Source: Anoplolepis gracilipes (lineage: Eukaryota; Arthropoda; Insecta; Hymenoptera; Formicidae). Taken from it: a stretch of 64,000 bases of DNA. This document shows positions 56,169 through 64,000 of the stretch, piece after piece. The notes below the pieces were generated by a model. That model did no database searches. It saw nothing but the letters and a program-made list of their open reading frames with translations, and was not told the DNA's origin. The translations under genes and the position numbers were made by a program. Where the stretch lies: positions 434,001 through 498,000 of the forward strand of contig NW_027328671.1 of the NCBI RefSeq assembly GCF_047496725.1, given 5' to 3'. Within the stretch, counting starts at the first letter, position 1; every line of letters starts with the position of its first letter.

Positions 56169-56810
56169 TTAGTGTCTCTTTGACGTTTTTTTTTTCTTCT
56201 TCTTTCTCATTGAGATTCCTCGTCCGTATTTGTATGGCGCGAGATATAATCCGCGACCTTCCATGGCGCGATTGTGACGTAGCATCTCTTGAAACTGACG
56301 TTGCGTAGATTTTCCGTCGTTTACCATCTTCGCTACACCAGCCGCTCCACCAATCAGAGATCCGAGAGCACCCAACACTGGTAGAATCGGTAATACGCCT
56401 CCGCGTTTCGCTACCGGAAGTATTCGTTTTTTCGTAATCTTTTTCTTCGTCGACGACTTTTTCATCCCCATACCCATTTTCGTCTTTGCTTTCATGACCG
56501 TCCAAACGGCCGTGGCGGCTGCTCTTTCGCCAAAATTCGAATCTTTCGCGGTAATACGTTCTCGCGCCCTCGCAGCTAGTATACTATCCGCTACGTGTCG
56601 TTCGCCGAGGTTGTTGCTTCGCGAGTAAGCTAAATCGTGTTCGCGACACGCGACGTCCAATGGGTTGATGCCTCGATCGCCTCTAACCAATCCTTCTTGT
56701 AAACGAGTTCCCGGTTCGCAAAACTGATATCCAGGAATATGTAATTCGATAGGGAGTGCGTTTATCGCGCGATTCAACAGACCACAGCCTCTTACGGTTT
56801 TCGCTGACAT
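56169..56810 (-). CDS. PLA2-like minor virion protein with basic core-protein-like tail
   Basis: 213 codons from ATG at 56,810. Residues ~15-75 form a parvovirus-type phospholipase A2 domain: GYQFCEPGTRLQEGL (calcium loop; the usual second Gly of CGPGT is Glu here), then GINPLDVACREHDLAYSRSN with the catalytic His-Asp pair. A hydrophobic Gly/Ala stretch (VLPILPVLGALGSLIGGAAG) follows, then a GRGLYLAPYKYGRG segment and a Lys-rich end, recalling adenovirus core/cement precursors. Likely a virion component for membrane interaction and DNA condensation. The loop substitution may weaken calcium binding. It overlaps the upstream gene by 19 bp. Confidence 0.7.
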   Translation of the reverse strand: MSAKTVRGCGLLNRAINALPIELHIPGYQFCEPGTRLQEGLVRGDRGINPLDVACREHDLAYSRSNNLGERHVADSILAARARERITAKDSNFGERAAATAVWTVMKAKTKMGMGMKKSSTKKKITKKRILPVAKRGGVLPILPVLGALGSLIGGAAGVAKMVNDGKSTQRQFQEMLRHNRAMEGRGLYLAPYKYGRGISMRKKKKKKTSKRH

Positions 56811-57058
56811 TCGTAACAATCTTTTATCATCGGCGCTGGACCGTCAATGTGCGTTCGTTGCCACGGTCGATTGTAATGTTCGAAACAGCGACGATAGGTC
56901 TGAACCTTCGAATCAGCCTTTATATATTCCGGAAGTTTGTCCCACAGACGTTCCACGTAACGACTAAACTGTTTCAATAAAATAATCTTCGGTATATATT
57001 GCAACTGTTCTGAGGTAAGGTTGAGAATATCACAGTCATCCGACAGTGAAAGAAACAT
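56792..57058 (-). CDS. Small conserved Polinton protein
   Basis: 88 codons from the first ATG (57,058). Contains LTSEQLQYIPKIILLKQFSR, a VERLWDKLPEYIKADSKVQT helix region and a C-terminal THIDGPAPMIKDCYECQ with a C-x2-C pair. I recognise the ending pattern from other arthropod Polintons, but its function is unknown. It is the first gene of the leftward block and begins opposite the ATPase gene. Confidence 0.65.
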   Translation of the reverse strand: MFLSLSDDCDILNLTSEQLQYIPKIILLKQFSRYVERLWDKLPEYIKADSKVQTYRRCFEHYNRPWQRTHIDGPAPMIKDCYECQRKP

Positions 57059-57093
57059 GTTTGACACTGAGCGGTTTCGATTTGATGCGCATC

Positions 57094-57101
57094 TATAAAT
57101 A
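57094..57101 (+). promoter_or_regulatory. TATA box in the divergent promoter region
   Basis: TATAAATA within CTATAAATAGG, 58 bp upstream of the ATPase start, in the 100-bp gap between the leftward and rightward gene blocks. The motif is a near palindrome, so it might serve both directions. Confidence 0.6.
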
Positions 57102-57158
57102 GGCTCTCCTCACCCTCCTCCTCCTCATAAAGTATCGTTAAGTCTGATTAGACAAGTC

Positions 57159-57854
57159 ATGCGATTCGTGCTACAACCAACGGTAATTAAAGTAACAAAT
57201 TTTGACAATAGACTAATGCCTGAAAAAGAAATACACAAACATGGAAAAATGTTACCGAATACAATACGCGGTCTCATTTGCGGCCCTTCGAATTGCGGTA
57301 AAACTAACTTGTTGATAAGCTTGATAGAAAGTCCAAACGGCATACGCTTTGAAAATTTATACATATATTCAAAATCTCTTCAACAACCAAAATATCAATA
57401 TTTGGAAAATTTACTATCATCGATAGATGAAATTGGTTACTTTACGTTCTCTAATAACAGCGATGTCATTTCAGAGAGAGAGAGAGAGGCGCTTCCGAAT
57501 TCGGTTTTTATCTTCGATGACGTGGCATGCGACAAGCAAGATACGATAAGAGAGTACTTCTCAATGGGTCGACACTCAAGCGTCGATTGTTTCTATCTCT
57601 GTCAAACGTATGCCAAGATACCCAAGCATCTTATACGCGACAATGCTAATCTGTTGATTTTATTTAAACAAGACGGTACAAACTTGCGACATGTGTACAA
57701 CGATCATGTAAATACTGATATGTCGTACGATGATTTTTGCGCGTTATGCCAAAAATGTTGGCAGCACAAGTATGGATTTCTAGTAATTGACAAAGACAGT
57801 TCAATGAACAATGGACGTTACAGAAGAGATTTTAATGAATTTGCGGTACCGTAA
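57159..57854 (+). CDS. Viral-type genome-packaging ATPase (FtsK/HerA, A32-like)
   Basis: 231 codons, complete. Walker A at residues 42-49 (GPSNCGKT), Walker B at ~117-121 (SVFIFDDV), followed by YLCQTYAKIPKHLIRDNANL with the polar and Arg sensor residues of the packaging ATPases. It would pump the genome into preformed capsids. First gene of the rightward block and headed by a TATA box. A short in-frame GA repeat (57,474-57,487, SEREREA) sits in a loop before Walker B and does not break the frame. Confidence 0.88.
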   Translation: MRFVLQPTVIKVTNFDNRLMPEKEIHKHGKMLPNTIRGLICGPSNCGKTNLLISLIESPNGIRFENLYIYSKSLQQPKYQYLENLLSSIDEIGYFTFSNNSDVISEREREALPNSVFIFDDVACDKQDTIREYFSMGRHSSVDCFYLCQTYAKIPKHLIRDNANLLILFKQDGTNLRHVYNDHVNTDMSYDDFCALCQKCWQHKYGFLVIDKDSSMNNGRYRRDFNEFAVP

Positions 57855-57911
57855 AATGATCAGTTGCTATCGAAACATTGACAGAGCAACGTCTACATAA
57901 AAAAAAAAAAC

Positions 57912-58997
57912 ATGAGTGATCGTGAAAAGATTGCGCGAAAAATTGTACAGACGAGCGAGTCAATTCACAAAAAATATCGCGCGTTAAAAACTGGTAAAAT
58001 TGAGGAAGATGTAGCGTTGGAGAAACAGTTTAAACCGATTAGCGAGCCTCTAAAACAGCTTGTTCAAAATACCATCGATGTAGAATCCGACGTATCGAAA
58101 ATCGAGCCGTTCGATATACTCGAAAAAGACCATGTGGAAAAGAAAATTATTAAAGTTAAAAAACGACCAAGAATCTCATTGAATGATTTGAGCTCAAAGC
58201 AAAAACGATTAAACGTCTCATTAAATGATTTGCCGATAACTTCTACACCTAATCAAAGACGAACGATACCGGACACATCTACTCAGATAGAAATTGCGCA
58301 ACCGCGTCAATTATCGTACGAGCAACCACCCGTCGACGAAATTTTTGAAACCACACCCGATTCGTTGGTTACGACGGTACAACGTGAATTGCAAACGTCC
58401 GCAGGTGTAAACATATTTCGAGAGCATTTAGGTCCACTCGGACAAAAATATATATTAACTGTTATGAATCAAGATAAAGATAAAGCTATGGATTATGTGT
58501 ACGGCATTAAGTTTTCTAACGATGGAATAATGCTCGGTGATAAACATTTTGACGTAAACAAAAATGATAATATAATTATCAATGAAGTAAAATATACGGG
58601 AACGCCTGGTCTCTATGAATTAATTTTCAAAAAAATCCCCGACGATGAAATATACACCGAAGATGATTTGCTTAAATATAAAAGTATATTATTAGCGACG
58701 AATGCGCATAAACGTGGGAACAAAGCACATAATCCAGTATTAGGGACTAAAGGATATAAGTATAAAAATGTAATTGCGCCGTTATTGTCTAGCAGAAAAG
58801 CTGGAAAGGGTATACTACCGCGCGCTATGACTCTAAACGACAATAAGATCGACTACGTGCATTGGAACGATCCAAACGAGTTGGTAGATCGTCTGCGATT
58901 ACTGGATGCTTCGCGTCGAGCCGGTAACAATGCTCACGACAATGAAATCATGTCGATTATCGAAGAACTTCGCGAAGATGGTCTTATTATAAATTGA
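57912..58997 (+). CDS. Polinton-associated protein, DUF8207-like
   Basis: 361 codons. The N-terminal half is charged and probably coiled-coil/disordered. The C-terminal half has the family order: AMDYVYGIKFSNDGIMLGDK, NEVKYTGTPGLYELIFKKIP, YTEDDLLKYKSILLATNAHK, then LSSRKAGKGILP and VHWNDPNELVDRLRLLDASR, ending in NEIMSIIEELREDGLI. This C-terminal pattern recurs in Polintons of many animals; the function is unknown, perhaps structural. It begins 57 bp after the ATPase. Intact. Confidence 0.7.
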   Translation: MSDREKIARKIVQTSESIHKKYRALKTGKIEEDVALEKQFKPISEPLKQLVQNTIDVESDVSKIEPFDILEKDHVEKKIIKVKKRPRISLNDLSSKQKRLNVSLNDLPITSTPNQRRTIPDTSTQIEIAQPRQLSYEQPPVDEIFETTPDSLVTTVQRELQTSAGVNIFREHLGPLGQKYILTVMNQDKDKAMDYVYGIKFSNDGIMLGDKHFDVNKNDNIIINEVKYTGTPGLYELIFKKIPDDEIYTEDDLLKYKSILLATNAHKRGNKAHNPVLGTKGYKYKNVIAPLLSSRKAGKGILPRAMTLNDNKIDYVHWNDPNELVDRLRLLDASRRAGNNAHDNEIMSIIEELREDGLIIN

Positions 58998-59066
58998 ATG
59001 ATGTATCGACAAAACTAATCAGTCGATCAGCGTCGCGTGACACTTTACGAAGCGTCGGAAAAAAAA

Positions 59067-59429
59067 ATGCCTATCAACAAGTTTGGCTTATTCGATTCAA
59101 GAAATGATGCAACCGGTACAAACGGCTCTTGGGATAGATTGGTAAAAAGTTATGTGCACGAAAACGCTCTGTGTCGCGTCGTTACAGACTTCGATGCGAG
59201 GTCGCGTAAGATTCGTCGTGTAGCGCAACCTGAGGCTGACACCGATGCCGTCAACAAATTGTACGTGCAGTCCTGCGTTAAAAGATTAATGAATCGACAG
59301 AAAGAATCAGACGAGAAGCTTACTTCGCTTGAGAAGGACGTGCGAGCATTACAGATTGCGCTAAACAATCTTCAACGCGCGGCTAACGCTAACTCAGAGA
59401 CGGCTATCAACCCAAATGAGCATCAGTGA
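59067..59429 (+). CDS. Fibre-like or collar-like small protein
   Basis: 120 codons from the first ATG (MPINKFGLFDSRND). The middle reads VTDFDARSRKIRRVAQPEAD, then TDAVNKLYVQSCV. It matches the 'KI..v..P....DAVNKLYV' repeat found at the base of phage and viral fibre proteins. A C-terminal coiled coil (EKLTSLEKDVRALQIALNNL) follows. A trimeric spike or fibre role is inferred; the family is common in Polintons. Confidence 0.6.
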   Translation: MPINKFGLFDSRNDATGTNGSWDRLVKSYVHENALCRVVTDFDARSRKIRRVAQPEADTDAVNKLYVQSCVKRLMNRQKESDEKLTSLEKDVRALQIALNNLQRAANANSETAINPNEHQ

Positions 59430-59531
59430 ACGGGTTAGGAGCGGCTATCGAACGGCTACGAAGGATTATCGAACGGCTGCGAACAATTATCGAACCGCTA
59501 CGAAGAATTACCGAATTGCTATCTAACTACA
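59430..59531 (+). repeat. Short tandem repeat upstream of the repeat-protein gene
   Basis: 'GGCTATCGAACGGCTACGAA' type units recur three to four times and resemble the coding repeats just downstream, so the coding repeats may once have extended further 5'. Confidence 0.6.
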
Positions 59532-59819
59532 ATGAGTGGCAGTGATAGTGCACGACCTAGCAGCAGCAGCAGCAGCAACAACAGCCTCGAACGAGGCTAT
59601 CAACATCTCAAGCAGGGCTGTGAACGAGGCTACGAACACGTTCTTCACGGCTACACTCAAGGTTACAAACAACTCAAGAACTCCTACGATCGTTCGAAAG
59701 ACGTCTGTGAACGAGGCTACGAACGGATCAAAAGCGGCTACGAACGAGTCAAAAACGACTGTGAAAAAGGCTGCGAACGGGTCAAGAACGATTTTCGAAT
59801 GGGTGAAGGACGGCGGTGA
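59532..59819 (+). CDS. Unknown 'ERGYE' repeat protein
   Basis: 95 codons with a Ser-rich start followed by about seven imperfect repeats of roughly 11 residues (CERGYEHVLHG, RGYERIKSGYE, CEKGCERVKND). Charged and aromatic positions recur with helical spacing, suggesting a coiled-coil or filamentous protein. An alternative frame (59,536-59,856) is also open because the DNA repeats. No family recognised; a virion or accessory role is only a guess. Confidence 0.5.
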   Translation: MSGSDSARPSSSSSSNNSLERGYQHLKQGCERGYEHVLHGYTQGYKQLKNSYDRSKDVCERGYERIKSGYERVKNDCEKGCERVKNDFRMGEGRR

Positions 59820-59914
59820 ACAACGCAAGAACGGATTAGAAAACGTGAAAAAATAAAAAAAACATAGAAAAAACGGAACTTAAAGAACGGCTCTTAAAGG
59901 ATGATAAACGAAAA

Positions 59915-60904
59915 ATGAGTGATAAAAAAGCAAACAACAAACAACCATTGAGAAAAACTGGCAAAGCAAAGAATCAACATAGTTTGGAGAGACGGCAGTT
60001 GGTAAACGAGCTGCACGCGCCAGCGAGAAAAAATTTTCCCCGAAGACACGTCATAGTGCGGGGATACGATGATCTGTGGCAAGCCGACATCGTCGAGATG
60101 CATCCGTATGCTCGAGTCAACAAGGGATACAATTACATACTCACTGTTATCGATATGTTGAGCAAGTATGCGTGGGTCGTACCGCTCAAGAGTAAAGGTG
60201 GAAACGAGACGGCCGATGCGATTGCAGAGATAATTCGAGACGATGCGAGATGCCCGAAAAATTTTCAAACCGATCAAGGAAAAGAATTTTACAATGTAAA
60301 TGTACAAAACCTCATGAAGAAACACGATATTAATCATTATTCGACATATTCCGTCATGAAAGCCTCGATCGTGGAACGCTTCAATCGTACTTTGAAGAAT
60401 AAAATGTGGAAAATGTTTACGCTCAATGGAAACTACAAGTGGATCGACGAACTATCGAGACTCGTTGAAGAGTACAACACGCAAAAACATCGCACTATCG
60501 GTATGAGACCTGTCGATGTTACTCCAGCCGTCGCGGAGAAACTTTTACATACGGTGTACAGCAACGTAAAGATTGCGGCGCTGGCGAAATTTAAAATAGG
60601 CGATTCGGTGCGCGTGAGTAAATTCAAGACTTTATTTGAAAAAGGCTACACACCAAATTGGACCACCGAAGTGTTTGAAATTGTTAAGATACAGAAAACT
60701 AATCCCGTGACATATATATTAAAAGATTCGCGCGGAAATCCCGTCGCCGGTGGATTTTACGAATACGAACTACAACGCGTTGCTAATCCCGATATATATC
60801 TTGTGGAAAAGATATTGAAGAAGAGAGGGGATGAAGTTTTTGTGAAATGGTTGGGATTCGATAGTTCACGGAATTCTTGGATACATAAAAATAATGTATT
60901 GTAA
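59915..60904 (+). CDS. Polinton integrase (DDE, rve) with C-terminal chromodomain
   Basis: 329 codons, complete. The catalytic core has Asp58 (DLWQADIVEM), Asp120 (FQTDQGKEF) and Glu154 (KASIVERFNRT). An SH3-like region (KFKIGDSVRVSKFKTLFEKG) follows, then a C-terminal chromodomain (IYLVEKILKKRGDEVFVKWL, with GFDSSRNSWI). It inserts the element into host DNA; the chromodomain may steer it to modified histones, as known for chromoviruses and Polintons. All three catalytic residues are present. The ORF ends 76 bp from the convergent polymerase end. Confidence 0.92.
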   Translation: MSDKKANNKQPLRKTGKAKNQHSLERRQLVNELHAPARKNFPRRHVIVRGYDDLWQADIVEMHPYARVNKGYNYILTVIDMLSKYAWVVPLKSKGGNETADAIAEIIRDDARCPKNFQTDQGKEFYNVNVQNLMKKHDINHYSTYSVMKASIVERFNRTLKNKMWKMFTLNGNYKWIDELSRLVEEYNTQKHRTIGMRPVDVTPAVAEKLLHTVYSNVKIAALAKFKIGDSVRVSKFKTLFEKGYTPNWTTEVFEIVKIQKTNPVTYILKDSRGNPVAGGFYEYELQRVANPDIYLVEKILKKRGDEVFVKWLGFDSSRNSWIHKNNVL

Positions 60905-60980
60905 AAATATAACAAATATTATATAAAGTTTACATATATAAATATATATAATATTCAAATATATACACTTTTTTTCTTTT

Positions 60981-62324
60981 TTACAACGGTATTCTGTAAT
61001 GCCCCCATGGTAGCGTATCGATACTTTTAGGTATTATATACCGTTTATCATCGTGTGGACTTAGAGCAATTTTTTTCTGCCGCATGGTATATACTTTATG
61101 CATTTTTGATCTTATACTCGATTGCTGTCGCGTCATTTCAATTCCTTCGTTCAAACACTGCATGTAATCGTCAAATGTTATCGTTTTCGCGACGACGTTA
61201 TTCTTGACACCTTTTACCTTTTTCGTATCCTTTTTACCATCTATTTTTAGCGCATACATTTTTGCTCTAAGCCCGACAAATTCTGTCATTATCATACCGT
61301 TGTTTTCATCCTTCATCAGACCCGGTACCTTTTTATTCACGAGCGGTATACCGTACGCATTGTCTATCGCATAGTCGCTCGTGTCGAACTTGCCGATGTC
61401 GCGCTTCATATTCTCGTACACGTCTTCGCACTCAATGTGATATATGAGACTATCCGTGTCGGTGTACATGACTTTACATTTTTCTTTATACATTGGAATC
61501 ATGTAATCGTGATGAAATTCGTACAAACACATCTTGGATACATCAAGTATACACATACCTACATAGATTGGTTTGTAAAACTTCACCTCGAGTCTACGCA
61601 ATTCCACAGCGATTAAATTTTCCGAAAAAACGCTCCTGCTATGAAAATTTGGTTTCGCGATCATTGCCTCTGCGCCGTACCTATCGTCCCATTTTGTTAT
61701 AAGTTTTACATCTACGCGATTGCGCACATTTTCCATCGTTTTGCCGAAAACTGCATTATTCATTAATTTGTATAAATTCTTTTCAAAATCATTTTTCGCC
61801 ATTGTTCTAAATTGCGTGTTTAATTCAATATATGTACGTAACCATGGAGATTGCGCGAATTGTAATATGCGATGAATTTTTGTAACGCGAAGACCGTGTC
61901 GCGTACATTGCTGCAGATTGCGGTAGTGTATTACGTATCGTTTCTTATCGTATAAGGTCGCGAGCAACTTGTTCTCTCTCTTGTCGGGTGGTTTGTCACG
62001 CGTTGGACAAAACGGTAAGTCAGTATGCGCGTCGTGAAGATGTTGCGGGTACTCGAGATCGACTTCGAGGATATAGCCTGTAGGCGAATCGGACGCGATC
62101 GATGATAGATCAAAATTGTATATATTGTCGACCCATTGAAAACTAGCGTAAGGCAAAGGTTGACACATTGCCCATCCGTATAAATTATTTACATCGAAAT
62201 ACATTAGATACGATGACGGTTTCAATGGCTCGTATGACTGCATGTACTTGTTATTAGCATGCGCGTATCTGTTGGAACATTGACTCAAACCACCGCGTAT
62301 ACCTCGTTCTATAAACATTACCAT
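60981..62324 (-). pseudogene. Protein-primed family B DNA polymerase, palm and C-terminal part
   Basis: 447 codons after a frame break. The polymerase motifs are intact: motif A in YFDVNNLYGWAMCQPLP, motif B in KLMNNAVFGKTMENVRN and motif C in VMYTDTDSLIYHIE. A thumb region ends DTLPWGHYRIPL. The break at 62,318-62,324 separates it from the exonuclease half on the same strand; the two frames overlap by a few bases and are offset by one. No slippery heptamer is visible, so this looks like a mutation or an assembly error and not programmed frameshifting. Convergent with the integrase. Confidence 0.85.
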
Positions 62325-64000
62325 ATCGATGTCAGTGATTCAAACTTAATATTTGTATGCTTCAACATGACATCCCACGTGTATCCGGGCAGAGTATAAT
62401 AATGCGCAGGGTCGAGCCCGTAACTCTTGATACAATTGTCACGAAAATTTTCAAAAACATCGCCTAATAACAAGACATCGATTTTTAAATATAGATCGCT
62501 ATATTCGCCTAGCGTTCTAATGGAGAATCGGTTCCAAACAGTCTCGGCGTGCGCGTAATCGCTCTCGGATGCTGTGTCATCGGTCAAGGAACTGTAAAAT
62601 AATTCGCGCGGAGGTAAACATGTATCGTGCAATTTATCTACACAATCGATATATTCGTACGGAAAGACACCTTTTCGCGTTAACAGATCAAAGTCTTCTA
62701 CCTGCAAATTTTGATATTCAGATTGTAAAATTTTTAATTTATCTTTACTGAGAAAAGATGCTAATTTGTTGAGACTTGTTGTGAGAAATTTAAAAGAATC
62801 GATGAAACGTAATTTAATGTGATTTCGCGAATTGTCTTCCGTAAGTTTAACATCTTTCGTAAATGAAACGTATTTTTCTTTAGTTATCGGAAGTAGATCG
62901 ATTCTTCCTTCGAACGCTGTAGCTATTTCCTCGATTATAAAATGTGAATCGTAACCGGATAAATTGTGGAAAATAATTGGAATATAAAAGGATTCCTTAT
63001 AATTTAGATTGCAATTTGAATGCGCGGGACCTCTGTACCGCCCAGTGAGGTGGCAATGATCGTGTACGCGCGTATCGTCTTCCACGAATGATTTCTCACA
63101 TATGTGACATTGAGTAGCGCTGTTAAACTTTTCCAATTCTTCACGCGTCAAATTTATCATGGGAAGATTTGTAGATAAAATTGTTTTCACGCTCGTTGCT
63201 AAATTTTTTAATTCTTCAGCAAACCATGCGACGCAATTGGCTTCGCGACGAGAATGATACGCGGACAACGAATTATCGTATAAGCAATGTACATAATAAG
63301 CGATACTAAACACTTGATGATGCTGGTATAAATTTTTTTCTGCTTCTTCTTCTTTGTACGTCTTTCTCAAAACACATTCCAGGTCGGCATACACGACGAA
63401 AGGAACCTGCTCCTTCCTGTTATAGTTGTTAAAAGCGAGCCACTTATCTTTATCGCTCGGTAATCGAATAGCGCAATCATTCATCTTCCCGCAGTCTACA
63501 GTATGTGACTGTAGTTTCTCATTCGAATAAAAATAATGTAGACATCTATAAAAAAGAAATAATAATTATATATATATATATTTTAACATTTATAAAAAAT
63601 AGAAATAATAATTATATATTTATTTTGAAAAAATCAATAATATTAAATATACATACCGATCACAGATATATTTTTGTCCATTGTGTTTATTGAGTTGCGA
63701 ACTCACGAGTCGCGATAAATTCTTGATCCACGCGAAATGTCCGATATCTTGCGCATCTTGAATGTAGAGCAAATTGGCGTGCTTGTCCCTCTTTTGCTCC
63801 GAAAGACGAATAGGAACAATATTTTCGTTTTCGATGGTATACACATTGATTGAAATATTGTTGTTAATTTCAAACTTTTTAATTTGATTAAGAGTCACTG
63901 GAAACTCAATGTCTCGAAGATTTAGCACATCCGTGTAACGCGGGTACGATAATTCTCGTTCAACCCTTCTTTCAGCGGGATACATAGTAGCAGTCACTGC
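62318..64000 (-). pseudogene. Family B DNA polymerase, N-terminal and exonuclease part (5' end outside)
   Basis: Two exons: from the window edge to 63,657, and 63,545 to the stop at 62,318. The second exon begins in a zinc-finger-like region (CDR/CLHYF...H...C) that the intron splits. It then carries Exo I (VVYADLECVL), an HNH/endonuclease-VII-like zinc module (CHICEKSF, HDHCHLTGRYRGPAHSNC), Exo II (FHNLSGYDSHFI) and Exo III (YSDLYLKIDVLLLGD). The frame then stops at the break described for the palm part. Proofreading residues are all present. The true start lies beyond the right edge. Confidence 0.85.
63546..63656 (-). other. Spliceosomal-type intron in the Polinton polymerase gene
   Basis: 111 nt, beginning GTATGT and ending TTTTATAG, AT-rich with in-frame stops. 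The flanking exons join in phase 2 within a zinc-finger-like Cys/His motif that is continuous only after removal. No ORF bridges this region. Confidence 0.8.

Noticed and set aside
56167..56505. N-terminal extension of the protease frame
   Set aside because: It overlaps the PLA2-like gene on the same strand in another frame and lacks protease features. The ATG at 56,166 directly follows the upstream stop.
62318..62324. Programmed -1 frameshift in the polymerase
   Set aside because: No X-XXY-YYZ heptamer or downstream stem at the overlap; family members use one frame.

Overview
This window is eukaryotic and almost certainly from an insect; a hymenopteran, most likely an ant, fits best. It is very AT-rich, has short GT-AG introns, is full of TA/GA/CA microsatellites and foldback DNA transposons, and carries a cluster of short vitellogenin-like genes of the kind described in ants as Vg-like-C. 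The species cannot be named from the sequence.

Layout. 1-6.6 kb: gene-free, with foldback elements. 6.64-9.54 kb: the last three coding exons of fimbrin/plastin on the + strand, lacking only about the first 20 residues. 9.5-15.7 kb: gene-free, with nested foldback elements. 15.7-28.7 kb: three tandem minus-strand paralogues of a secreted vitellogenin N-domain protein. Each has a 31-nt first exon, a ~620-700-nt second exon and a ~235-255-nt last exon, with the same intron phases, and every set of exons sums to a multiple of three. 28.7-44 kb: a transposon graveyard holding TTAA-flanked elements, an inverted pair of ~1-kb repeats, a Tc1-like transposase pseudogene invaded by a THAP-bearing element, and a ~1.77-kb giant palindrome. 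44.07-47.11 kb: a tandem array of ~0.94-kb units. Each unit combines a Penelope-like reverse transcriptase fragment with a cryptic three-exon zinc-finger reading frame. 48.8-49.5 kb: a G-rich tract and a 36-bp minisatellite.

50.1 kb to the right edge: a Polinton/Maverick (adintovirus-like) element that runs off the window. Minus-strand genes leftwards from 57.06 kb are a small conserved protein, a PLA2-like/core-like protein, an adenain-type protease, a penton-like minor capsid protein, a double-jelly-roll major capsid protein, a conserved protein and a block of small unknown genes. Plus-strand genes from 57.16 kb are the packaging ATPase, a DUF8207-type protein, a fibre-like protein, a repeat protein and a chromodomain integrase. 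The protein-primed family B DNA polymerase lies on the minus strand at the right. The morphogenesis genes and integrase have open frames. The polymerase has a spliceosomal-type intron and one frame break.

The most novel-looking items are the cryptic spliced zinc-finger gene in the tandem array, the introns in Polinton genes, the duplicated small-gene block at the left of the Polinton, the three-gene Vg-like cluster whose exons are partly invisible to ORF calling, and hammerhead-like cores in dispersed repeats.
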